Origin: CBDCWQ01 sp965223435
Lineage (GTDB): Bacteria > Myxococcota > Kuafuiibacteriia > Kuafuiibacteriales > Kuafuiibacteriaceae
DNA length: 64,000 nt
Assembly (NCBI GenBank): GCA_965223435.1
Contig: CBDCWQ010000020.1
Location: forward strand, 682,001 to 746,000
Direction of reading: 5' to 3'
In this document: in pieces, positions 25,535-33,941 of the stretch
How the letters are laid out: each line of letters begins with the position of its first letter
How positions within the stretch are numbered: position 1 is the first letter of the stretch
Notes under the pieces: model-generated
What the model was told of the DNA's origin: nothing
What the model saw: only the letters and a program-made list of their open reading frames with translations
Database searches by the model: none
Made by a program: the position numbers and the translations under genes

Positions 25535-27824
25535 CTTCGCGGGCGGTCGATAACAGGGACGCATTTCGTTTGGACCCATCGAGCTCTACAGCGGTTTCGA
25601 GGGCTTCGATGGCCTGAACGCGATCGCCACGCATCAGGGCCATTTCTCCTTGCTTCACGAGCATATCCGCCGCGTACTGGCGCTCGGTGGCGTCGAACAG
25701 CTGCTTACGATAGCGGACGCGCATGCCGTGGTTGATGAGCAGTCCATAGGCCTGCTCCACCAGTTTTTTTGCCTCGTCCGCGATGGATTTGACGTTTTCC
25801 GGAGCGCTCCTGAGTGGCGGTGCGGTGGTGTTGAACTCTCGTTTGGCTTTTTCGAAGGCTTCGCGGAAACTGCTGTGGTGTGCGGACCAGTGCACCCCCA
25901 GCACTTCGAAGTGGTTCATTCCTTTGAGGTGTTCGAGTCGCGTGCCAAGCTCTTTTTCTAGGATGCGGATGGATGCGGCAATGGGGCCGGTCAGCTCACC
26001 GGTGGGGGCGCCCGGATCCTGAATGTGTAAAAGCCCGCTGCTGAGCGCCAGTCCCAGAATTCGAAGGGACCCGAGGCGACCTATGGGGCTGCCCGTGACC
26101 GCTTCCAAGATGGTGCGGCTGCCGTCGAATTGCAGCTGAAGAAAGCGGACCTCCTTTTGCTGAAGCTGGAGGGTCGCACAAACTTTATCGAGATCTTCGT
26201 CGACAACGGCAATCTGCCCGAGCTTCTTGCCGTAGAGTCGCTGAAGTTCAGTCGAACCGAGCGCCTCGTAACGGGTTCGAAAATGCCGACCGAGGATACC
26301 GAGGCCCTTGGTCAGCACCAGGTCTGCGTCGCCAGGGGGCTCTTCCCAAAGACTCCATTGGTAATGACCGCCCGGCCACGCGAACGCGAGATCGAGCTTC
26401 ACTCTGGCTTGCTCGCGAAGCGCAGAGGATAGATCGCTCTTGGATAACCGCCCCAGGGCTATCAAGGTGCGGCCAAGCGACTTCCGCCGAGTTTTACTTT
26501 CTTCGAGTGCCTCACGAAGTGCGCTTTCGTTGATTTTCTTTTGGGTCACCAGAATGCGTCCGAGCCCCGTTTCCGGGTCGAACGGTGTGGTTTTGACAAA
26601 GGCTACACTCCCGCGATGGACATAAACGCGAAGGCATTTTCCTTGGGTTTCGAGCGTGAGCACCCCGCGGCCGTTTTTGCGCACCACGTAGTCAAAGACC
26701 GAAAGGGCCGTGGCATTCTGGAGATCTTGCGGACCGCTGGCGCGCTTTCGCTGAAACGACAAGACGTCGGAAATCGCTGAGGGGGACGATAAGGTACCTC
26801 GAAACGCGGGAACGAGGTCCTTGGGTGGCTTTTGTTTGGTGGCCTGCTGGAGCTCCTCTGGAACCACATCGACCGTGGCTTTGGTCGGTGGATTGGGATG
26901 GTTAGGGTCTTGGCCTTCTAAGAATGCGGACAGTTTCTCTATGGTTCCGGCGGCGTCCACCAAGGACAGCCCGAGGCGCCCTCCGTTTGCGAAGACCACA
27001 TCGGCCTCCAGCTTGAGGATCGGGTCCGATCCCGGGGTGACCAATTCGAGGGTTTGCCGCGACCGGAGAGGCAAGGGGGCCGCGCGGACCAGCAAACCAC
27101 CGTTTTTGAGATTCGACTTCAATTCGAGCTTCAGTTGCGCAACGTCCGCGAAGGTGACGATGCCATCCGTGAGCGTGGGCAGCTCTGCATGGGCATCTTG
27201 GGTTGCGTCCTTTCGGTCTGAAGGGGCCCGAGCGGGTGGCCCTGGGTCCCTGGCCGGTTCGTCCGAAGGGGCTTTGGGCTCGGTGGTTTCCGGAGACTTC
27301 GGTGAAGTGAGTCGTACGCCACGTGCCGGTTTTCGGCTGCGCGGAGGAGGTGCCCCCTTCGGCGGTGTGGGCCTGGTGCTCATCTGAGGCTTAGAGCGGG
27401 TGTGCACCGGCTTGTCTTCGCCTGGTCCACTTTTTTCGACCAGATGTCTCAGCGTGCTTTCCCAGAGCGGTTTCACCCGGTCGAGGTGTTTGGCAACGAG
27501 ATCGGGATCGAGCACCTCTAAGGTGATCCATTCGCCTTCGCGACGCGCGATCCGAGTATGGATTCTCAAACGCCCGGCCCCCTCAATGCACAGCTGAAAG
27601 TTTTCGCCCAAGGCCCCCTCCGGTCGAATGACATGGAGCAAGCCGTGTCGAATTTCCGCCAGGTACAGGCCGAGCAGCATGGCGGCGTCGTCGATGCGAA
27701 GCAGATCATCTTCGAGCCGTCTTAGGGCAATGGCCTTGAATGCAAGCGGAAGCTCCTCTGCGACCGTGTCTCGGTTGATATCCGATATCGAGGGCTGAGT
27801 AGGGGCTCGGTCGCTGTGGGTCAT
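25524..27824 (-). CDS. multidomain regulator: PilZ-like, DUF4388, GspE-N-like and J-like domains
   Basis: 766 residues from an ATG at 27824 with ACGGAG upstream; a TTG at 27845 is less likely. Order: an N-terminal region with a Pro/Lys-rich linker (about 115-215), a PilZ-like barrel near 230-300 (LKNGGLLVRAAPLPL), then a DUF4388 (PatA-type) region near 368-423 (RGVLTLETQGKCLRVYVHRG). A GspE N-terminal-like helical segment follows (LGRILVTQKKINESALREAL). Near 636-700 there is a J-like domain (HFEVLGVHWSAHHSSFREAF) lacking the HPD tripeptide, and a TPR-like end. Such combinations are typical of myxobacterial adaptors in signalling or polar assembly. Cytoplasmic. Lack of HPD argues against Hsp70 stimulation. 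Confidence 0.8.
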   Translation of the reverse strand: MTHSDRAPTQPSISDINRDTVAEELPLAFKAIALRRLEDDLLRIDDAAMLLGLYLAEIRHGLLHVIRPEGALGENFQLCIEGAGRLRIHTRIARREGEWITLEVLDPDLVAKHLDRVKPLWESTLRHLVEKSGPGEDKPVHTRSKPQMSTRPTPPKGAPPPRSRKPARGVRLTSPKSPETTEPKAPSDEPARDPGPPARAPSDRKDATQDAHAELPTLTDGIVTFADVAQLKLELKSNLKNGGLLVRAAPLPLRSRQTLELVTPGSDPILKLEADVVFANGGRLGLSLVDAAGTIEKLSAFLEGQDPNHPNPPTKATVDVVPEELQQATKQKPPKDLVPAFRGTLSSPSAISDVLSFQRKRASGPQDLQNATALSVFDYVVRKNGRGVLTLETQGKCLRVYVHRGSVAFVKTTPFDPETGLGRILVTQKKINESALREALEESKTRRKSLGRTLIALGRLSKSDLSSALREQARVKLDLAFAWPGGHYQWSLWEEPPGDADLVLTKGLGILGRHFRTRYEALGSTELQRLYGKKLGQIAVVDEDLDKVCATLQLQQKEVRFLQLQFDGSRTILEAVTGSPIGRLGSLRILGLALSSGLLHIQDPGAPTGELTGPIAASIRILEKELGTRLEHLKGMNHFEVLGVHWSAHHSSFREAFEKAKREFNTTAPPLRSAPENVKSIADEAKKLVEQAYGLLINHGMRVRYRKQLFDATERQYAADMLVKQGEMALMRGDRVQAIEALETAVELDGSKRNASLLSTAREGRR

Positions 27825-27850
27825 CTCAAGGCTCCGTAAGACCAATCACC

Positions 27851-27880
27851 ATCTTACCGGTGCGGTCACCACAACCTCAA
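27851..27880 (-). promoter_or_regulatory. candidate promoter of the DUF4388 gene
   Basis: On the minus strand TTGAGG (27875-27880), 18 nt, TAAGAT (27851-27856); each hexamer matches the sigma70 consensus at 4 of 6 positions. It lies about 27 nt upstream of the ATG at 27824. Confidence 0.4.
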
Positions 27881-28013
27881 CCGCAGCTTGTCCGAGGCGT
27901 CAGGAGACAAAAAGGCGATCTTTGTTTCGACTCCGCCCCGTGTGGGCTCCCGAACTATAGGGCCAACGCACACAGTCGCGGCAGCGTCTTTACGACAGAC
28001 GTGGTTTTGCGGT

Positions 28014-28031
28014 CGCGCCCTCGTGGGCGCG
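28014..28031. repeat. perfect GC-rich inverted repeat
   Basis: CGCGCCC (28014-28020), loop TCGT, GGGCGCG (28025-28031). It lies 143 bp upstream of the next gene on the plus strand. No T-run follows, so it is more likely a regulator site or leader hairpin than a terminator. Confidence 0.5.
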
Positions 28032-28173
28032 GCGCGTACATCGCTTGATTCTGACCCCGATTATGGGATAGGGGCCTACACGCGAAGGGCGGGGTGCTGT
28101 GGGCCCCGCCGGACCCAGGCACAGCGATTCTGGGGTGCGGACGGCAGAACGATCCACGGAGGGCGACTGAACG

Positions 28174-28671
28174 GTGACGGTGGGTGCAACCAAGGCCTGG
28201 GCAGGTGATGAAGCGCCTGTCGTCTATTATCGCTACCAAGACGAATCCGGCGAGGTCACCGTCGTCGACGCTTTGGAGCGCATTCCTGAAAAGTATCGCG
28301 CCGGGGCCCAAGAAGTCATCGTCGGTGTAGAAACCCAAGCCCAGCGTGTGGTTCGAACCCTTGGCGAAGCGACAAAAGGGGCCAAGCCTTTTGTTTATGG
28401 TCTGGATGGTCCGTCGGCCCTCGCCGGCGCCGGGGCGATGGCCATGGTGTTTTTCGCGCTGGCGTTCCTTCGGCCCATGCGCCGGGTGGTCGTGAAGACG
28501 GGGTTGTTGCTGCTTGGTGCCGGGCTCTTGGGCGGTGCCTACTTCGGTTGGTTGGACCGGGCGTCTCGCCCTCAGGCAGGACGATCGGACGCGTTTTTGG
28601 GCCGTGGCGACGGGGATGGGGTCGCCAGCGATCGGGCCTACGAAAAACGCTTCACGAGGCGTGGCTTTTGA
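28174..28671 (+). CDS. small membrane protein with DUF4124-like N-terminus
   Basis: 165 residues from a GTG at 28174, the only start allowed because a TGA lies two codons upstream in frame. GGAGG sits 11 nt before it. The N-terminus APVVYYRYQDESGEVTVVDALERIPEKYR resembles DUF4124, a small beta domain of envelope proteins. Two membrane spans follow (AGAGAMAMVFFALAFL and TGLLLLGAGLLGGAYFGWL). There is no clear signal peptide, so N-terminus topology is uncertain. Its stop overlaps the start of the DUF971 gene (TTGA), implying coupling. Confidence 0.65.
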   Translation: MTVGATKAWAGDEAPVVYYRYQDESGEVTVVDALERIPEKYRAGAQEVIVGVETQAQRVVRTLGEATKGAKPFVYGLDGPSALAGAGAMAMVFFALAFLRPMRRVVVKTGLLLLGAGLLGGAYFGWLDRASRPQAGRSDAFLGRGDGDGVASDRAYEKRFTRRGF

Positions 28672-28973
28672 GTTCCGTCCGTCATCCCGTGGAAGTTCGC
28701 AATGACCGCGACAATGGACGCTTGCTCGTCTCCTGGAGCGACAGCACGAGGCTGCAGTACCCCTACGATTTTCTGCGCAATGCGTGTCCCTGTGCCGGAT
28801 GTCGCGGACACAGCCCCGGGGAAGTGCCCCCACCTCAACAGCAGGGCGTCGTCCTCCAGCGCATTCATGAAGTTGGAACCTACGCGCTTCGTTTCGATTG
28901 GTCCGATGGCCACACCACCGGTATCTACGCCTGGTCCTATCTCGAGGACATCGGCCAGGCCGTGGTCGCGTGA
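28668..28973 (+). CDS. DUF971 (GBBH-like N-terminal) protein
   Basis: 101 residues from a TTG at 28668 that shares TTGA with the previous stop; GAGG lies upstream. The protein is a single DUF971 domain: LLVSWSDSTRLQYPYDFLRN, ACPCAGCRGH, and RFDWSDGHTTGIYAWSYL near the end. The two Cys of CPCAGC with downstream His residues match the zinc-binding pattern of this domain, which also forms the N-terminal part of gamma-butyrobetaine hydroxylase and occurs next to Fe-S cluster genes. A stand-alone DUF971 may assist Fe-S handling; that is known for some families and only inferred here. Confidence 0.85.
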   Translation: MSSVRHPVEVRNDRDNGRLLVSWSDSTRLQYPYDFLRNACPCAGCRGHSPGEVPPPQQQGVVLQRIHEVGTYALRFDWSDGHTTGIYAWSYLEDIGQAVVA

Positions 28974-29229
28974 GCGAAGCCCATAAACGTTCAACGAAGT
29001 CCACAGGGGGCGCACGTCGGGCGCACGATGTGGGGTGCGGACCGGGTTCGGGTGGGTCCATGTTGATGGTGGCCACCCAAGAAAAGATTCGGTGAACCGG
29101 GCCGGAACGGGGTTCCAAGCCCTGCTCTTTGTCGGGGAAGCGCCAACCGGGTGAGGGCTTCTTCCGAGGTCGAGGTGGTGGGCGCCCGGGGGTGAACCTC
29201 GTCCTGACGATCGGTTAGAATCCGGGAAT

Positions 29230-30543
29230 ATGGAGAATACCCTAGCCGGCGCGTTCTCGGCGGCGGAGACCCAGTTCGCGGCGGGGCAGTATCGCGAGGC
29301 GCTGACGTCGTACATGGCGGTGGTCAAAGCCGCCCCTCGGTTTACGCGGGCTCGCTACCGCATTGCGGACTCCCTTCTCAACCTGGGTGACAAGCCGCGG
29401 GCCAAGGAGGTCTACAAGAGTCTCGCGTGGTACTACATCAAGGCGGGACACCCGTTACTTGGCCTGGTGGTTTGCAAGATGGTGCTGGCCCTCGACCCCA
29501 GCTACAGCGACCTTCTGAACATTCTCGCTGAGCTTTACTCTTCTGAATCAGACCGCGTGGCTGCGGATGTGGAGTTGCCAGAAGCCTTGCCTTTACCCGA
29601 CGGCGCACCGTTGCCTGATGTCGAAAATTGGGATGCCTCTACCCTTTTTGAGTCCGCAGCCAAGATTGCAGGTGACACCGAATCCATCACCAGCGTTCCG
29701 ACCCGTTTCCCGATGATTCCCCTGTTTTCGCACCTGACTGAAGATGCGTTTATCAAGGTTGTCGGTAGCCTGCGTCTACGTCGTCATACCCACGGTGAGC
29801 GAATTCTTACGGAAGGAGAGAAGGGCGACTCATTTTTTATCCTCGCCGATGGGGTGGTTGTGGTGTCGAAACGTCTGAAAGGAAAGGAGACGGTTCTGGC
29901 TCACCTCCATCAAGGCGCAGTTTTTGGGGAGATGGCTTTGGTTTCGAATGCGTCGCGGGCGGCGACCGTCATGGCCCTGGGCGATGTCGACCTTCTTGAG
30001 CTTTCGCGCGCCGACTTAGAGAATCATGCGGGCGAGCTCGAAAGCGTCAAGGAGGCGCTCAGGAAGTTCACCCGCGGCCGATTTTTGGCGAACTTGGCGG
30101 CCACCAGTCCTCTTTTTCGGCCGTTGTCCAAGCCCGATCGGCGGGCGCTGATCCAAAAATTCAATCCCAGAAAAGTATCGTCCGGGGACATCCTGATCGA
30201 GGAGGGCCGGATGGGCGACGGTCTGTACCTGGTTTTGCGGGGTGATTACCGGGTGTCCAAGCAAGGCGGGCCCCGCGGGCTCGAGCTGGCAACCCTACGC
30301 GGCGGAGATGTATTTGGGGAGATTTCCCTGATGCGCGACGAGCCTACCACCGCAACCGTGACCGCGACCTCTCCCGGAGAAGTCTTATTCTTACCGCGTG
30401 AGGCTTTTGGCGACATGATCAGCCAGCACCCGCAAACCAAGCAAGCGCTGGCGGAAATCTCAGAAGAGCGACTTCGGGTCCTCAAGGAAAAGATGGTGGC
30501 CACCGGCGACATCATCACCAACGATGCGGAGCTCCTGTTCTGA
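29230..30543 (+). CDS. TPR protein with two cyclic-nucleotide-binding domains
   Basis: 437 residues. TPR-like helices occupy residues 5-110 (AAGQYREALTSYMAVVKAAP). A first cNMP-binding domain spans about 165-275 and has the phosphate-binding cassette FGEMALVSNASRAATV with the conserved Arg. A second spans about 290-415 with FGEISLMRDEPTTATV, in which Thr replaces that Arg. No DNA-binding helix-turn-helix follows, so it is not a CRP-type transcription factor; it is more likely a cytoplasmic sensor or adaptor. TAGAAT 9 nt before the ATG could be a -10 box giving a nearly leaderless message. It opens a same-strand run that extends to 35108. Confidence 0.88.
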   Translation: MENTLAGAFSAAETQFAAGQYREALTSYMAVVKAAPRFTRARYRIADSLLNLGDKPRAKEVYKSLAWYYIKAGHPLLGLVVCKMVLALDPSYSDLLNILAELYSSESDRVAADVELPEALPLPDGAPLPDVENWDASTLFESAAKIAGDTESITSVPTRFPMIPLFSHLTEDAFIKVVGSLRLRRHTHGERILTEGEKGDSFFILADGVVVVSKRLKGKETVLAHLHQGAVFGEMALVSNASRAATVMALGDVDLLELSRADLENHAGELESVKEALRKFTRGRFLANLAATSPLFRPLSKPDRRALIQKFNPRKVSSGDILIEEGRMGDGLYLVLRGDYRVSKQGGPRGLELATLRGGDVFGEISLMRDEPTTATVTATSPGEVLFLPREAFGDMISQHPQTKQALAEISEERLRVLKEKMVATGDIITNDAELLF

Positions 30544-30664
30544 ATACCCGGGGTTCCGAGCAATCGGGCGGACCGCAGGCGGAAGTGGCTTGGGTAATGC
30601 TTATTAGATAAAACCCTTTTGAGGCGAACATTGACGGGCGACTCCAGAAGACCGAGCCTCAGAG

Positions 30665-31600
30665 ATGTTGGACCCTGGCTCCATAGTATGGGTGCTCGTT
30701 TTGGGTGCGGCGGCGGTAGGGGTCGGTGCGGCGGGCTTGGTGGCCCTCCTGTACAGCGTGCTGACCTACGCCGTTTGGCTGGTGGAGCGGGGGCAGCGCG
30801 GGCGTTCTCCGCTCAAAGGTGCGGGCCGGGAGTGGGGACAGTTTCAGACCTCGGCGGCCATTGAGTTTCTGTCTTCGGCCCTTTTGTTTTTGGTTCATCC
30901 CTTTGGCGCCATTGATCCGTTGCCACCCCGGGAACGGGTACTTTACGGACGCCGACCGGTGCTTTTGGTCCACGGTTATGCGCAAACGCGTTCCAACTTT
31001 GCGTTGTTGGCTTTTCGATTGGCGTCGATGGGCTTGGGGCCCTTGTATGCGGTGAATCTCAGGCCGTATCGCGCCAGCATCCGTGACCACGCGGCGTTGG
31101 TGTCGGACCGCATTGATGAAATTCTTCGCACCACGGGTGCGCAGAAAATCGACATTGTTGCCCATTCTATGGGCGGCTTGGTGGCACGGGTCGCAGAATC
31201 GATGGGGGAGCGTCGGCGCGTGCGGCGCCTGGTCACCCTGGGCACGCCGCATCGGGGCACAAGGATGGCTTTTTTGGCCTTCGGCGAGTGTGGCGCAGAG
31301 ATGCGAGAGGGGTCAGATTTTGTGAAGTCTCTGCCACCATCGCCTCAAGGGCTCATCGTGGCCATCAGCAGCGAACATGACAACGTCATTGTGCCTGCCG
31401 AGAACGCCCGAATTGGCGATTCGGGGCGGAACGTGGTTGTGAGCCACGTAGGGCATATGTCGCTGCTTTTGAACGAACAGGTGGCGGAGATCGTGGGAAC
31501 GTCTTTGGGGGAAGATATTCAGACCACTCAGGATTTGCTGGCGGCCGTGTCGCCTGAGGTTGCCACTGTGCGGGCCTCGTCGGTTCGTCTTGCCGGGTAA
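30665..31600 (+). CDS. membrane-anchored lipase/esterase (alpha/beta hydrolase)
   Basis: 311 residues. One or two N-terminal hydrophobic segments (VWVLVLGAAAVGVGAAGLVALLY; FLSSALLFLVHPFG) anchor it. The hydrolase core has LLVHGYAQTRSNF near residue 100, the nucleophile AHSMGG with Ser about 168, GTPHRGTRMA, an acidic residue in SSEHDNVI and the His in SHVGHMSLL. The pattern matches PGAP1-like or triacylglycerol lipases. It probably acts on lipids or esters at the inner membrane. The first ArsA-type gene begins 6 bp after its stop. Confidence 0.87.
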   Translation: MLDPGSIVWVLVLGAAAVGVGAAGLVALLYSVLTYAVWLVERGQRGRSPLKGAGREWGQFQTSAAIEFLSSALLFLVHPFGAIDPLPPRERVLYGRRPVLLVHGYAQTRSNFALLAFRLASMGLGPLYAVNLRPYRASIRDHAALVSDRIDEILRTTGAQKIDIVAHSMGGLVARVAESMGERRRVRRLVTLGTPHRGTRMAFLAFGECGAEMREGSDFVKSLPPSPQGLIVAISSEHDNVIVPAENARIGDSGRNVVVSHVGHMSLLLNEQVAEIVGTSLGEDIQTTQDLLAAVSPEVATVRASSVRLAG

Positions 31601-31606
31601 TAAGCT

Positions 31607-32698
31607 TTGAATCGGAAGAACAAAGGCCCACTGTTGGCACCGGGTCGAATTGCGTCTGATGCCTCACGAACCACCCTCGAACCCGGATGGCTAGGCCATC
31701 AGCCCCCGGCACCAGAGCTTGTTGCCCAAAGTTTGTCGCATTCGTTTCAAGTTGTGGTCGGAAAAGGTGGCGTAGGCAAGACGACCATGGCGTCGGCCAT
31801 GGCCCTCCATGCCTCTCGGGGGGGACTCCGAACGCTCTTACTGGAGGTCAACGCCCCGGATGATGCGGCGCACTGCCTTGGCGTTCGTGCCGCGGTGGAT
31901 GAACCCAAAGAGGTTCTGCCGAATTTGTGGCTCTGTCGCATGACACCGGAGGGGGCTCTCAGGGAATACGCGTTGATGGTTCTCAAGTTTCGTGCCCTAC
32001 ACAATCTCGTTCTCGAGAACCGGGTCGTGAAATATCTTCTTCGGTCCATACCCTCTCTGGGCGAGTTTAATATGTTTGGCAAAGCTTGGTTTCATGCCAC
32101 TGAGCTTCTCGACGATGGCACGCCCCGCTATGAGCGGGTGTTCGTGGATGCCCCTTCCACGGGGCACGCGCTGACTTTCTTGTCGGCAGCGCGAACGGTT
32201 GCTGATCTGGCGCCCCAGGGAACCATGAAAGAGGCTTCGGAACGCATGGCTCTTCTGCTTGAAGCCGACTCGAGTTGCTTGCACGTAGTTTCGTTGGCTG
32301 AAGAGATGCCGGTGAACGAAGCGCTCGAGCTTATTCGGAGCGCGCGCGAACGACTTCATATCGCGCCCGGCCTTCTTTTTGTGAATCGGGTCATCGAGCC
32401 TTGGGCGACCAAAGAAGAACGGGCATTGCTTGAGCAGGCGGAAAAAGAGGCAGAGGCTCAGGCGGGCCTTCAGGCCTATGCCGAAGTATTGCGGTTTTGC
32501 CGGAACCGGGAACTGGTTGCTAGGCAGTCTGTATTGCGACTCCGCAACGAGGGTGGATGGCCCATGGTGTTGGTCCCAGAACGCCGCTCTTTGGAAGATG
32601 TGGTGTCGGTTTTGGCGCAGGCGAGCAGCGACGGTCCGTCCGCCGAGGCTGCCCGGAGTCTCGGGCGTGGTTCGCTTGGGGAAGGGAACGATGGGTAA
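31607..32698 (+). CDS. ArsA/Get3-family ATPase, copy 1
   Basis: 363 residues from a TTG; the P-loop begins near residue 52, so a later start is possible. The deviant Walker A is GKGGVGKTT, with the signature Lys. The nucleotide-switch region reads FVDAPSTGHALTFL. Later segments (ALELIRSARERLHIAP, LFVNRVIEPW) fit the family. Get3/ArsA ATPases work as dimers that drive arsenite efflux or deliver tail-anchored membrane proteins. No arsenic-resistance genes lie nearby, so a protein-targeting or assembly role is more likely. Its end overlaps copy 2 by 8 bp. Confidence 0.87.
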   Translation: MNRKNKGPLLAPGRIASDASRTTLEPGWLGHQPPAPELVAQSLSHSFQVVVGKGGVGKTTMASAMALHASRGGLRTLLLEVNAPDDAAHCLGVRAAVDEPKEVLPNLWLCRMTPEGALREYALMVLKFRALHNLVLENRVVKYLLRSIPSLGEFNMFGKAWFHATELLDDGTPRYERVFVDAPSTGHALTFLSAARTVADLAPQGTMKEASERMALLLEADSSCLHVVSLAEEMPVNEALELIRSARERLHIAPGLLFVNRVIEPWATKEERALLEQAEKEAEAQAGLQAYAEVLRFCRNRELVARQSVLRLRNEGGWPMVLVPERRSLEDVVSVLAQASSDGPSAEAARSLGRGSLGEGNDG

Positions 32699-33929
32699 GC
32701 GGGGAACGCGCATAGCGGGCACGCAGGCGGAGGTGCAGGCCGGGCTCGGCGATATTTTGGCGAAGGTTAGGCTCGTGGTGTCCGTGGGCGCCGGGGGCGT
32801 GGGCAAGACATCGACATCGGCGGCTATGGCGATTCATGGTGCGTGTGAGGGTAGGCGAAGTTTGGTGTTGACCATAGATCCTGCGCGACGTCTTGCGAAT
32901 GCTTTAGGACTGGCTGAGTTTGGCAATCAAGAGCGTGTTGTTGAACCCGAGGCGTTCCGAGCATGTGGACTCGAGCCGCCCTCTGGACGGCTCTCGTGCA
33001 TGATGCTCGACGTGAAGAGCGCGTGGGATGAAGTGGTTCGCCAACATCACCCCGATGCCGAAGCCAGAGCCCGCTTGGTTTCCAATCGACTGTTTGGCGC
33101 GCTGTCTCGTCTTGCTGGATCCCAAGAGTATATGGCGATGGAGAAGCTTTACGAGCTTGCCAATCGCACCGAAGATCCGCTGGATTTTATCGTGCTTGAC
33201 ACGCCGCCCACCGAGCATGCGTTTGATTTTTTGAACGCGCCCTCACGAATCTTGGACGCGCTCGACAACGAGGCAACCCGTTGGATCTTGGAACCTTTCG
33301 AGAAGAGGGGGCGCATTACGGACAAGCTGTTTGACGCGGGCTCTTCCTTCCTCATTCGGAGCATTTCTCGGTTCACCGGACCCGATTTTTTGCAGGAGAT
33401 TGCGGAGCTTTTGTCCGGGTTTCAGGGCATGTTTGACGGGTTCAAAGAGAGGGCAAAAGCGGTGCGCAGTCTTTTCAAAGACCAAGGCACGGCGTTTGTT
33501 TTGGTGGGAACCCCCGACCGCGTGGGGATTGAGCATGTCCGTGAGTTTGACGCCCGGCTTCGGGAGCGCGGTATCGATGTGGCGGCCCTGGTACTCAACC
33601 GATCGTTTCAGGACCCCTTTCGCCATGGACGCGCCCAAGATTCAGGTGCCTTTCGAAGCTTGGTTTTTTCACTCGGGGGGACAACGGAGCTGGTGGAACG
33701 GGTGGACGGGTTGCTTCAGCACGCCCAAAAAAGTGCCCAGTCCCAATCGGAGACCGTCGCCAAGCTGAAGCGTCAGTTCAACCATCAGCCCATGATATTG
33801 GTTCCCGAGTTCGACGCCGATGTGCACGATCTGGTTGGTCTGAAGGCGATGGGCAAACACCTCTTCGCACGTGGAAGCGACTTTTTGTGCGTAGGCCGAG
33901 AACCCGATTCTCGAGCCGCTTCATTTTGA
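32691..33929 (+). CDS. ArsA/Get3-family ATPase, copy 2
   Basis: 412 residues from the ATG at 32691, preceded by GGGGAAGGG and overlapping copy 1 by 8 bp. The P-loop is GAGGVGKTST, with Ala in place of the signature Lys. TIDPARRLANALGL and VLDTPPTEHAFDFLNAPSRI are strongly conserved features of bacterial ArsA-like proteins. The protein is about 50 residues longer than copy 1. Because Get3-type ATPases dimerise through the nucleotide and the signature Lys acts in trans, a heterodimer of the two copies is attractive but only inferred. A TPR lipoprotein gene follows 12 bp later. Confidence 0.87.
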   Translation: MGKRGTRIAGTQAEVQAGLGDILAKVRLVVSVGAGGVGKTSTSAAMAIHGACEGRRSLVLTIDPARRLANALGLAEFGNQERVVEPEAFRACGLEPPSGRLSCMMLDVKSAWDEVVRQHHPDAEARARLVSNRLFGALSRLAGSQEYMAMEKLYELANRTEDPLDFIVLDTPPTEHAFDFLNAPSRILDALDNEATRWILEPFEKRGRITDKLFDAGSSFLIRSISRFTGPDFLQEIAELLSGFQGMFDGFKERAKAVRSLFKDQGTAFVLVGTPDRVGIEHVREFDARLRERGIDVAALVLNRSFQDPFRHGRAQDSGAFRSLVFSLGGTTELVERVDGLLQHAQKSAQSQSETVAKLKRQFNHQPMILVPEFDADVHDLVGLKAMGKHLFARGSDFLCVGREPDSRAASF

Positions 33930-33941
33930 GGGTGACGCTCT

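Larger units (their letters stand above)
27825..28173. other. 349-bp divergent intergenic region
   Basis: Lies between the DUF4388 gene (minus) and the DUF4124-like gene (plus). It holds the candidate minus-strand promoter near 27851 and a perfect GC-rich inverted repeat at 28014-28031. I find no coding sequence with a recognisable start or domain. Confidence 0.5.

Noticed and set aside
27955..29118. 387-codon minus-strand frame across the DUF4124-like and DUF971 genes
   Set aside because: The plus-strand genes carry recognisable domains and coupled starts; the minus translation is Arg/Pro-rich low-complexity sequence.
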